Shown here piece after piece: positions 7,024 through 13,375 of a DNA stretch of 14,336 nt (position 1 is its first letter; each line of letters starts with the position of its first letter). The notes beneath the pieces were generated by a model. The model was not told where the DNA came from and did no database searches. It saw only the letters and a program-made list of their open reading frames with translations. This DNA is from JBOHHM01 sp050725495 (GTDB taxonomy: Bacteria > Pseudomonadota > Gammaproteobacteria > Burkholderiales > Burkholderiaceae_C), in NCBI GenBank assembly GCA_050725495.1, contig JBOHHM010000016.1, positions 1 through 14,336 on the forward strand, written 5' to 3'. Made by a program: the position numbers and the translations under genes.

Positions 7024-7578
7024 TCAGTGGCCCTCGAAATCGACCAGCGTGAACAGCGGCAGACCGGCCTCACGCAGGCGCGCCGAGCCGCCGAGCTCGG
7101 GCAGGTCCACAATGGCCGCGCCTTCCGTCACGCGGGCGCCGAGCTTTTCCAGCAGCTTCTTGCCGGCCATCATGGTGCCGCCCGTGGCGATCAGGTCGTC
7201 GATCAGGAGCACCCGCTCGCCGGGCTTGACGGCGTCGGTGTGCAGCTCCACCGTGGCGCTGCCGTACTCGAGCTCGTAGGTCTCCTCCACCGTGGTGAAC
7301 GGCAGCCTGCCTTTCTTGCGGATCGGCACGAAGCCGACATTGAGCTCGTAGGCGACCACGGCGCCCAGAATGAAGCCGCGCGCGTCCAGGCCTGCGACCA
7401 CATCGGGCCGCAGCCCCGCATCCATGTAGCGGTGCACAAAGGCGTCGATCAGCACGCGAAACAGCTTGGGGTCTTGCAGCAGCGGCGTGATGTCGCGAAA
7501 CTGCACGCCCGGCGCCGGCCAGTCGGGCACGGTGCGGATGTGGTTCTTCAGGTACTGGTTGATGCTGAGGTGTTGCAT
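7024..7578 (-). CDS. apt: Adenine phosphoribosyltransferase
   Basis: Apt converts adenine and PRPP to AMP and diphosphate in cytoplasmic purine salvage. The 184-residue product is of usual length. It has the family N-terminal pattern VPDWPAPGVQFRDITPLL (about residues 17-34), DARGFILGA (65-73), the RKKGRLPF flexible loop (87-94), and the PRPP-binding motif VLLIDDLIATGGTM (123-136) with the two acidic residues. It lies 21 bases downstream of the antiporter gene on the same strand, so the two are probably cotranscribed. It converges with the hypothetical gene at 6380-6970, with 53 bases between the stops and no convincing terminator in the gap. Confidence 0.96.
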   Translation of the reverse strand: MQHLSINQYLKNHIRTVPDWPAPGVQFRDITPLLQDPKLFRVLIDAFVHRYMDAGLRPDVVAGLDARGFILGAVVAYELNVGFVPIRKKGRLPFTTVEETYELEYGSATVELHTDAVKPGERVLLIDDLIATGGTMMAGKKLLEKLGARVTEGAAIVDLPELGGSARLREAGLPLFTLVDFEGH

Positions 7579-7599
7579 GGTTTGCGCGAATCCGGTGTA

Positions 7600-9585
7600 T
7601 CAACCCTTGAGCAGTTTGTCCTCGGCCACGGCCAGCGTCTCGGGTTTGCCCGAGAGCACCAGCGTATCACCATCCTGCAGCGGCGCGTCGTCTTCGGGCA
7701 CCACGGTCTTGCCATTGCTGCGCCGCAGGCTCACCACGCGCACCCCGACGGCGTGCAGTGCCAGGTGGTTGAGCGGCAGGCCTATGGACTTGGCACCCAG
7801 GGGCAGGGTCAGGGTCGACAGGCGCTCGTGCTCGCGCTCATGAACGGTATCGTCGTCGGCGCCGTGGAAATAGCCGCGCAGCAGGTTGTAGCGCGCATCG
7901 CGCTGGTCCTGCACGATGCGGATCACTCGGCGCATGGGCACGCCCACCAGCGCCAGCGCATGGCTGGCCAGCATCAGGGAGCCCTCGATGGCTTCGGGCA
8001 CGACTTCGGTGGCGCCGGCCGCCTGCAGCTTCTCCAGGTCATGGTCGTCCTGGGTGCGCACGATCACGGGAACCTGGGGCGCGTGGGCCCGGGTGTTGGC
8101 CAGCACCTTGAGCGCGCCGGCCACATCCAGGTAGGTCACGACCACGGCGCTGGCGCGAGCCAGGCCGGCCGCCATCAGCGCCTGCAGCCGGGCTGCGTCG
8201 CCAAACACCACCGAGTCCCCGGCGGCCGCCGCCTGGCGCACGCGGTCGGGGTCGAGGTCCAACGCCATGTAGGGAATGCCTTCGCGCTCCAGCATGCGCG
8301 CCAGGTTCTGGCCGCAGCGGCCATAGCCGCAAATGATCACATGCTTGTTGGCGTTGATCGACTTGCGCGCGATCGTCGTCATCTGCAGCGACTGCTGCAG
8401 CCACTCGCTGCTCACCAGCTTCATCACGATGCGATTGCTGTACATGACGATGAAGGGCGTGGCCAGCATCGACAGCACCATGCTCGCCAGGATCGGGTTG
8501 AGCAGCGCAGCAGGCACCAGCTTGCTCTGCTGCGCCAGCGCCAGCAGCACGAAGCCGAATTCGCCGGCCTGCGCCAGGTACAGGCCGGTGCGCAGCGAGG
8601 TCCCCATGGAGGCGCCCAGGGCCTTGGCCAGCGCCGTGATCAGCACCAGCTTGGCCAGCACCGGCAGCGTGATCAGCAGCAGCACCAGGGGCCAGCGCTC
8701 CAGCACGAGACGCCAGTCGAGCATCATGCCGATGGTGATGAAAAACAGGCCCAGCAGCACATCGTGAAACGGCCGGATGTCGGTTTCGACCTGGTGCTTG
8801 TATTCGGTTTCGGAGATCAGCATGCCGGCGATGAAGGCCCCGAGCGCCAGGCTCAGGCCCGCCAGCTCGGTCAGCCAGGCCAGGCCCAGCGTGATCATCA
8901 GCAGGTTGAGCACGAACAGCTCCTCGCTCTTGCGCCGCGCCACCAGGGTGAGCCACCAACGCATCACGCGCTGGCCGCCGGCCAGCAGCACGGCGATCAG
9001 GGCGGCGGCCTTCAGGCCCGCGATCGCCAGCGCCATGAACAGCTTTTCGGGGCTGGAGCCGAGGGCGGGGATCAGCACCAGCAGCGGCACGACGGCCAGG
9101 TCCTGGAACAGCAGCACGCCGATCACGCGCTTGCCGTGTTCGGACTCCATCTCCAGCCGCTCGGCCATCAGCTTGACCACGATGGCCGTGCTGCTCATCA
9201 CGAGCGCGCCCGACAGCGCCAGCGCCGTCTGCCAGCGCATGGGCCACAGCGTGGGCGCCATGGTGGACAGCATCAGCGAGCCCAGGGTGGCCAGCAGCAT
9301 GGTCAGCACGACCTGGAACAGGCCCAGGCCGAACACGTGGCTGCGCATGGCGCGCAGCTTGGGCAGGTTGAACTCCAGCCCGATCACGAACATCAGGAAC
9401 ACCACGCCGAACTCGCCCAGGTGCCTGACGACCTCGGAGTTCTGCGCCAGGGCCATGGCGTTGGGGCCGATCAGCACGCCCACGGCCAGGTAACCGAGCA
9501 TGGGCGGTAGTTTCAGCGAGCGGCAGGCTACCACGCCCAGCACGGCCGCCAGAAGGTAAAGGAGCGTGAGTTCCAGCGAGGTCAT
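7600..9585 (-). CDS. Monovalent cation:proton antiporter-2 (CPA2) family protein, KefB/YbaL type, with RCK domains
   Basis: A 661-residue inner-membrane transporter. Residues about 1-385 form the CPA2 Na+/H+-exchanger domain with many hydrophobic helices, including MLGYLAVGVLIGPNAMAL, FGVVFLMFVIGLEFNL and GALVMSSTAIVVKLMAE. A cytoplasmic RCK-N (TrkA-N) Rossmann domain follows, with HVIICGYGRCGQNLARMLER near 412-431. An RCK-C domain is at about 585-660 (MGVRVVSLRR-like strand, QDGDTLVLSG). By homology it would exchange or export K+ or Na+ for protons, gated by nucleotide or a redox ligand. The precise substrate, and the choice between KefB, KefC and YbaL, cannot be decided here. The start ATG 9585 has a G-run just upstream. 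It is divergent from kdsD and heads a probable operon with apt. Confidence 0.93.
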   Translation of the reverse strand: MTSLELTLLYLLAAVLGVVACRSLKLPPMLGYLAVGVLIGPNAMALAQNSEVVRHLGEFGVVFLMFVIGLEFNLPKLRAMRSHVFGLGLFQVVLTMLLATLGSLMLSTMAPTLWPMRWQTALALSGALVMSSTAIVVKLMAERLEMESEHGKRVIGVLLFQDLAVVPLLVLIPALGSSPEKLFMALAIAGLKAAALIAVLLAGGQRVMRWWLTLVARRKSEELFVLNLLMITLGLAWLTELAGLSLALGAFIAGMLISETEYKHQVETDIRPFHDVLLGLFFITIGMMLDWRLVLERWPLVLLLITLPVLAKLVLITALAKALGASMGTSLRTGLYLAQAGEFGFVLLALAQQSKLVPAALLNPILASMVLSMLATPFIVMYSNRIVMKLVSSEWLQQSLQMTTIARKSINANKHVIICGYGRCGQNLARMLEREGIPYMALDLDPDRVRQAAAAGDSVVFGDAARLQALMAAGLARASAVVVTYLDVAGALKVLANTRAHAPQVPVIVRTQDDHDLEKLQAAGATEVVPEAIEGSLMLASHALALVGVPMRRVIRIVQDQRDARYNLLRGYFHGADDDTVHEREHERLSTLTLPLGAKSIGLPLNHLALHAVGVRVVSLRRSNGKTVVPEDDAPLQDGDTLVLSGKPETLAVAEDKLLKG

Positions 9586-9672
9586 CCCCCGATGCTAGCA
9601 AGCCGTGTGCCCCCATGCGCCTTCGGACGGCGCCGCTGGCGCTCAGGGCATGCCCAGGCCCCGCTTCCTGAG

Positions 9673-9692
9673 GCCGCCGATAAAATGGCGGC
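9673..9692 (+). promoter_or_regulatory. Candidate kdsD promoter -10 inside a perfect inverted repeat
   Basis: GCCGCC (9673-9678) and GGCGGC (9687-9692) are perfect complements around GATAAAAT (9679-9686). The embedded TAAAAT matches TATAAT at 5 of 6 positions, and the right arm ends directly at the kdsD ATG. If this is the -10, transcription would begin at about the first base of the start codon, making the mRNA leaderless. No -35 is recognisable, and no Shine-Dalgarno precedes the ATG. Confidence 0.35.
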
Positions 9693-10694
9693 ATGACCCT
9701 TCGACCCGCTCAGGACCGGCATTTCGATGCCGCGCAGGCCATTCGCCTGGCTCAGGAAACCTTCGACATCGAGGCCGCAGCCGTGCTGGGACTCAAGTCG
9801 CGCGCCAATGAGGCCTTTGCCCAGGCGGTCTGCATGATGCTGAATGTGCGCGGGCGGGTGGTCGTGATGGGCATGGGCAAGAGCGGCCATGTGGGCCGCA
9901 AGATCACGGCCACCCTGGCCTCGACCGGCACGCCGGCGATGTTTGTGCATCCGGCCGAAGCCAGCCATGGCGACCTCGGCATGATCAAGCCGATCGACCT
10001 CGTGCTCGCGATCTCCAACAGCGGCGAGAGCGAGGAATTGACCGTCATTTTGCCGGTGCTCAAGCGCCAGGGCGTGCCCCTGGTGGCCATCACCGGCGGC
10101 CTGCAGTCCAGCCTGGCCCAGTGTGCCGACGTCACGCTCGACAGCAGCGTGGAAAAGGAAGCCTGTCCGCTGAACCTGGCGCCCACGGCCAGCACCACGG
10201 CGCAGCTGGCCCTGGGCGACGCGCTGGCCGTGGCCCTGCTTGATGCGCGAGGCTTCAAGGCCGAGGATTTCGCGCGTTCGCACCCCGGCGGCGCGCTCGG
10301 GCGCAAGCTGCTGACCCATGTGAGCGATGTCATGCGCAGCGGACGCGATGTGCCGCGCGTGGGCCCGCAGACCGCTTTCGGCGACCTGATGCGTGAAATG
10401 GGCGCCAAGGGGCTGGGTGCCTCGGCCGTGGTCGATGAGCAGGACCGCGTGCTGGGCATCTTCACCGACGGCGATCTGCGCCGGCTGATCGAAAAAGGCG
10501 CTGACCTGCGTGGCGTCACGGCCGGCGAGGTCATGCACCTGCGCCCGCGCACCATCGGCGCCGATGCGCTGGCGGTCGAGGCCGTCGAGCTGATGGAGCA
10601 GCACCGCATCACCAGCGTGCTGGTGGTCGATGACGAAGGCCGGCTGTGCGGCGCGCTCAACACCAACGACCTGATGCGTGCCAAGGTCATCTGA
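9693..10694 (+). CDS. kdsD: Arabinose-5-phosphate isomerase, KpsF/GutQ/KdsD family
   Basis: KdsD converts ribulose 5-phosphate to arabinose 5-phosphate, the first step of Kdo synthesis for lipopolysaccharide. The 333-residue protein has the usual length. An N-terminal SIS domain contains VVVMGMGKSGHVGRKI (about residues 56-71), FVHPAEASHGDLGM (84-97), AISNSGESEE (106-115) and the RSHPGGALGRKL segment near 190-201. Two CBS domains follow (about 205-265 and 275-333), with FTDGDLRR marking the first. It is followed after 7 bases by kdsC and then lptC, which supports the Kdo role over a capsule or glucitol paralogue. No ribosome binding site is visible before the ATG. Confidence 0.95.
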   Translation: MTLRPAQDRHFDAAQAIRLAQETFDIEAAAVLGLKSRANEAFAQAVCMMLNVRGRVVVMGMGKSGHVGRKITATLASTGTPAMFVHPAEASHGDLGMIKPIDLVLAISNSGESEELTVILPVLKRQGVPLVAITGGLQSSLAQCADVTLDSSVEKEACPLNLAPTASTTAQLALGDALAVALLDARGFKAEDFARSHPGGALGRKLLTHVSDVMRSGRDVPRVGPQTAFGDLMREMGAKGLGASAVVDEQDRVLGIFTDGDLRRLIEKGADLRGVTAGEVMHLRPRTIGADALAVEAVELMEQHRITSVLVVDDEGRLCGALNTNDLMRAKVI

Positions 10695-10701
10695 GGCCGC
10701 C

Positions 10702-11259
10702 ATGAGTCCCGCGCTTTATTTCCCGCCGGAACTGCTGCTCCAAGCCCAGGGCATCCGCGTCGCCTTCTTCGATGTCGACGGCGTGCTGACCGACGGCGGC
10801 CTCTACATTTCCGAACACGGCGAAACCCTCAAGCGCTTCAGCATTCTCGATGGGCTGGGCCTCAAGCTGCTGCAGCAGGCCGGCATCACGCCGGCCGTGA
10901 TCACGGGCCGCGACTCCCAGCCGCTGCGCCTGCGCCTGCAGGCGCTGGGCATCACCCATGTGCACTACGGCACCGAGCACAAGCGGCCGGCGGCCGAGAA
11001 AACCCTGCAGGCCCTGGGCCTGGACTGGCGCCAGGCGGCGGCCATGGGCGACGACTGGCCCGACCTGGCGGTCATGTGCCGCAGCGCCTTCGCCTGCGCG
11101 CCGGTCAACGCCCATGCCGAGGTCAGGGCCGCGGCCCACCATGTGACGTCCGCCCGCGGCGGAGATGGTGCGGCGCGCGAGTTCTGCGACCTGCTGTTGG
11201 TCGCCAGCGGCCAGTATGCGGGCCTGCTGGCCGCGCACCAATCAGGCGGCCCTCGATGA
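10702..11259 (+). CDS. kdsC: 3-deoxy-D-manno-octulosonate-8-phosphate phosphatase KdsC
   Basis: KdsC is a HAD-superfamily phosphatase that releases Kdo from Kdo-8-phosphate. The 185-residue product carries the nucleophile motif FFDVDGVLTDGG with Asp24 and Asp26, the second HAD motif VITGRDS near residues 67-72, and the acidic motif MGDDWPD near 115-121. These fit the cap-less C0 subfamily to which KdsC belongs. ATG 10702 is chosen over an in-frame GTG at 10678 because 10678 lies inside kdsD. A GAGG sequence precedes it at a good distance, overlapping the kdsD stop. Its own stop overlaps the lptC start by ATGA (11256-11259), pointing to coupled translation. Confidence 0.95.
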   Translation: MSPALYFPPELLLQAQGIRVAFFDVDGVLTDGGLYISEHGETLKRFSILDGLGLKLLQQAGITPAVITGRDSQPLRLRLQALGITHVHYGTEHKRPAAEKTLQALGLDWRQAAAMGDDWPDLAVMCRSAFACAPVNAHAEVRAAAHHVTSARGGDGAAREFCDLLLVASGQYAGLLAAHQSGGPR

Positions 11260-11891
11260 GGAGCGCCCTGGGTCTGCTGCGCGAGGCCTGGGACCGCGCA
11301 TCGATCTACCTGCCGCTTGTTTTGATGGGGCTGCTGGCCCTGGGCAGCTACTGGCTGGTGCGCAACGCCCCGATCTTCGACGCCCCGCAGGCCCAGCGGC
11401 CGGCCCGGCACGAACCCGACTACTTCATGCGCGGCTTCGGGGTCAAAACCTTTGACGCCGCGGGCCGGCTCAAGAGCGAGGTGTTGGGCACCGAGGCGCG
11501 CCACTTTCCCGATACCGACACGCTCGAAATCGACAAGGCGCGCCTGCGCACCATCAGCCCCGAGGGCCGCCTGACCACGGCCAGCGCCGACCGCGCGCTG
11601 TCCAATGCCGACGGCTCGGAGGTGCAGCTGTTCGGCAACGCCGTCGTGGTGCGCGACGCCGCCAGCGACCCCTCGGGCAAGCCGCTGCCGCGCCTGGAGT
11701 TCCGCGGCGAGTTTCTGCACGCCTTTCTGAACAGCGAGCGCGTCAAATCGCACAAACCGGTCGTTCTGCTGCGCGGCCAGGACCAGTTCACGGCCGACGC
11801 CATGGACTATGACAACCTGGACCGCGTGATGGACATGCGCGGCCGTGTCAAGGGCTTGCTGATCCCGCGCCCGGCGCAGTCCCCCCCCTAG
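11256..11891 (+). CDS. lptC: LPS export ABC transporter periplasmic protein LptC
   Basis: LptC is a bitopic inner-membrane protein that passes lipopolysaccharide from the LptB2FG extractor to periplasmic LptA. The 211-residue product has a single N-terminal membrane helix (about residues 17-35) and a periplasmic domain with the family features DYFMRGFGVKTFDAAGRL, a KARLRTISPEG strand, and FRGEFLHAFLNSERVKSHKPV. The length is typical of Burkholderiales. The start overlaps the kdsC stop. The stop codon TAG (11889-11891) is a junction: TA is the insertion target and G is the first base of the insertion sequence. The reading frame and protein end are unchanged from the inferred pre-insertion state. 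A C8 run directly precedes the stop. lptA, the usual neighbour in many relatives, is not in the window. Confidence 0.92.
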   Translation: MRSALGLLREAWDRASIYLPLVLMGLLALGSYWLVRNAPIFDAPQAQRPARHEPDYFMRGFGVKTFDAAGRLKSEVLGTEARHFPDTDTLEIDKARLRTISPEGRLTTASADRALSNADGSEVQLFGNAVVVRDAASDPSGKPLPRLEFRGEFLHAFLNSERVKSHKPVVLLRGQDQFTADAMDYDNLDRVMDMRGRVKGLLIPRPAQSPP

Positions 11892-11902
11892 TACAACATC
11901 CC
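11889..11902 (+). repeat. Left terminal inverted repeat plus TA target copy
   Basis: TAGTACAACATCCC is the exact reverse complement of 13351-13364. The first two bases are the left copy of the TA target. TA plus the first element base also form the lptC stop codon. Confidence 0.93.
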
Positions 11903-11947
11903 TGAAATAGCTTTCAATAAATAAGAGATTGAAGTAAACTTGAAGGC

Positions 11948-13078
11948 ATGGGTCGAGGACGTCGAGCACAGCCAATCAAACTATCGCGAGAAGAGCGTAA
12001 GTCGCTGGAGTTGTTGACCCGTCGCGGAACAGCGGAGCACCGGCAAGTGGTTCGAGCGCAGATCGCGCTGAGGGCCGACCGAGGCGAGGCGACGGCGTCG
12101 ATTGCGCAGGCGCTTGGCGTATCCGTGCAGACCGTGTCGCATTGGCGCACTCGCCTGGCCCGCAAAGGCGTTCAAGGATTGCAGGAGGTGCCGCGTCCTG
12201 GTCGCCCCCGGCGTATTGGTGAGGCGCAACGGCTGGAACTGCTGGCCCTCGCCTGCGAGCCGGCTGAACCGCAGGGGCGGGCTACGCCGACCCTGGACGA
12301 ATTGGTTGATCGTGCCGTCGAGCGCGGTGTGGTCAAGCAGATCAGCCGCAGCCATCTGCAACGCATTCTGCAAGCGGGCGACATGCGCCCGCACCGCGTG
12401 CGGCAGTGGCTGCACAGCCCCGACCCGCAGTTCCGGGAGAAGGTCAACGAGATCTGCGAGTTGTACCGCCAGGCGCCCAAGGGCTCGGTCGTGCTGTCCA
12501 TCGATGAGAAGACGGGGATCCAGGCCATCGAGCGCAAACATGCGGACCGCGCGCCCAAGCCCGGTCGAGCGCGTCGGCGCGAGTTCGAATACATTCGCCA
12601 CGGCACGCAAGCCCTCATTGCCGCGATGGACGTGCACTCGGGGCGCGTCATCGGCAGTTGCACGGATCGGCGTACGCAAGCTGATCTCGTGGCTTTCATG
12701 GAGCAGGTCGCACTGGCCTACCCCAAGGGTCGTATCCACATCGTGTGGGACAACCTCAACACCCACCGAGCGCAGGCCGTGTGGGATGATTTCAATGCCC
12801 GACACGATCAGCGGTTTGTCTTTCACTTCACGCCGCTGCATGCAAGCTGGGTCAATCAGATCGAGCTGCTGTTTGGCATCTACTCGCGCCGCGTTTTGCG
12901 CCACGCAAGCCATACGTCCATTGAGCATCTGCGTCAGCGCACCGAAGCCTTTGTGGCGCAACGCAATCAGGCGCCCAAGCCGTTCAAATGGACATTTGCC
13001 GGCTTTGAGCTACAAACTGGCGAACCCCTGAGGTTCAACAACGGTGCCAACGTTCGACGTACAAAGAAGGGCCGCTGA
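11948..13078 (+). CDS. IS630 family transposase
   Basis: A 376-residue DDE transposase. The N-terminal part has helix-turn-helix DNA-binding regions (EATASIAQALGVSVQTVSHW, about residues 47-66) and a GRPRRI motif near 85-90. The catalytic domain carries the expected triad: Asp186 in VVLSIDEKTG, Asp268 in HIVWDNLNTH, and Glu306 in WVNQIELLFG. No stop or frameshift is seen, so the protein looks functional. The start is 57 bases inside the left end. GAAGG lies too close to the ATG to be a normal ribosome binding site, and only a poor promoter is seen (TTTCAA, 17 bases, TAAACT at 11935-11940). Low expression would be usual for such an element. The last 35 bases overlap the second gene of the element in another frame. 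Confidence 0.95.
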   Translation: MGRGRRAQPIKLSREERKSLELLTRRGTAEHRQVVRAQIALRADRGEATASIAQALGVSVQTVSHWRTRLARKGVQGLQEVPRPGRPRRIGEAQRLELLALACEPAEPQGRATPTLDELVDRAVERGVVKQISRSHLQRILQAGDMRPHRVRQWLHSPDPQFREKVNEICELYRQAPKGSVVLSIDEKTGIQAIERKHADRAPKPGRARRREFEYIRHGTQALIAAMDVHSGRVIGSCTDRRTQADLVAFMEQVALAYPKGRIHIVWDNLNTHRAQAVWDDFNARHDQRFVFHFTPLHASWVNQIELLFGIYSRRVLRHASHTSIEHLRQRTEAFVAQRNQAPKPFKWTFAGFELQTGEPLRFNNGANVRRTKKGR

Positions 13079-13340
13079 GCTACAGCGCCAACTCGCCACG
13101 CTGACCGGTCACGAGCAGGCCAAGGTGCGCCCCTACGGCAAACACCTGCTGATCCAGATGCACAGAGACGACACCGTCGACACCGTGGCGCGCATCACCG
13201 AGGTCGCCCGCAACAGATACGCCGCGGCGTTTCGCAGCCACACCGGTCGCTGGGAGCCGCTGCCAAGCACCGGCACTCTCCCCGAAACCGCCGCATTGGT
13301 CGTCAGCCTGCTTGCGCCTTACCTTGATCCTAATAATTAA
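13044..13340 (+). CDS. Small protein encoded inside the IS630 element, function unknown
   Basis: A 98-residue protein that I cannot name. It starts at GTG 13044, inside the 3' end of the transposase gene and in the +1 frame relative to it. An in-frame stop 15 bases upstream (13029-13031) limits the start, and AGG at 13031-13033 is a possible weak ribosome binding site. It looks like a folded alpha/beta domain: a helix (about residues 6-20), strands in KVRPYGKHLLIQM and VARITEVARNRYAAAFRS, a conserved-looking HTGRWEPLP, and a closing helix ETAALVVSLLAPYL. The stop is 22 bases from the element tip, so the gene lies wholly within the element. It could be an accessory or regulatory protein of transposition, or a passenger. 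The GC-rich codon use and coherent sequence argue for a real gene. Confidence 0.65.
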   Translation: MPTFDVQRRAAELQRQLATLTGHEQAKVRPYGKHLLIQMHRDDTVDTVARITEVARNRYAAAFRSHTGRWEPLPSTGTLPETAALVVSLLAPYLDPNN

Positions 13341-13350
13341 ACTAATTTAC

Positions 13351-13364
13351 GGGATGTTGTACTA
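13351..13364 (-). repeat. Right terminal inverted repeat plus TA target copy
   Basis: GGGATGTTGTACTA is the exact reverse complement of 11889-11902. The last two bases are the right copy of the TA target and are followed at once by GGAGGA, the ribosome binding site of the next gene. Confidence 0.93.
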
Positions 13365-13369
13365 GGAGG
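13364..13369 (+). promoter_or_regulatory. Shine-Dalgarno AGGAGG of the SDR gene, at the IS boundary
   Basis: AGGAGG ends 6 bases before ATG 13376, which is optimal. This decides against the out-of-frame ATG at 13371. The first A is part of the duplicated TA, so the site was left intact by the insertion. Confidence 0.85.
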
Positions 13370-13375
13370 AATGCC

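Larger units (their letters stand above)
11891..13362 (+). mobile_element. IS630-family insertion sequence, complete
   Basis: The element is 1472 bp between its inverted-repeat tips. The left end reads GTACAACATCCC (11891-11902), and the right end GGGATGTTGTAC (13351-13362) is its exact reverse complement. Partial similarity continues inward for about 15 more bases. Both ends are flanked by TA (11889-11890 and 13363-13364), the target duplicated by IS630/Tc1 elements. It holds a full DDE transposase gene and a small overlapping gene. Both termini and the reading frames are intact, so it could be active. It is longer than the usual 1.1-1.2 kb for the family, partly because of the second gene. 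It lies in the lptC-SDR junction. Confidence 0.93.

Noticed and set aside
7000..9510. An 836-codon plus-strand open frame opposite apt and the antiporter
   Set aside because: It is a shadow of two well-supported minus-strand genes. It is dominated by His, Gln, Gly and Arg and has no recognisable domain.
8039..9694. A 551-codon minus-strand frame within the antiporter gene
   Set aside because: It is an alternative frame of the same strand, Arg/Ala/Gly/Pro-rich, and extends past the true start into the intergenic gap.
9582..10703. Long minus-strand frames opposite kdsD, kdsC and lptC (also 10687-11241 and 10965-11975)
   Set aside because: They are antisense to a clear operon. No ribosome binding sites or motifs support them.
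13029..13078. Idea that the transposase and the small gene are one product joined by frameshifting
   Set aside because: The transposase is complete through its DDE motif and C-terminal region. The small gene has its own possible start, and no slippery sequence is convincing in the overlap.
13324..13364. Possible outward-reading promoter at the right end of the insertion sequence
   Set aside because: TTGATC at 13324-13329 is not followed by a usable -10 at proper spacing. AT-rich composition alone is not enough.
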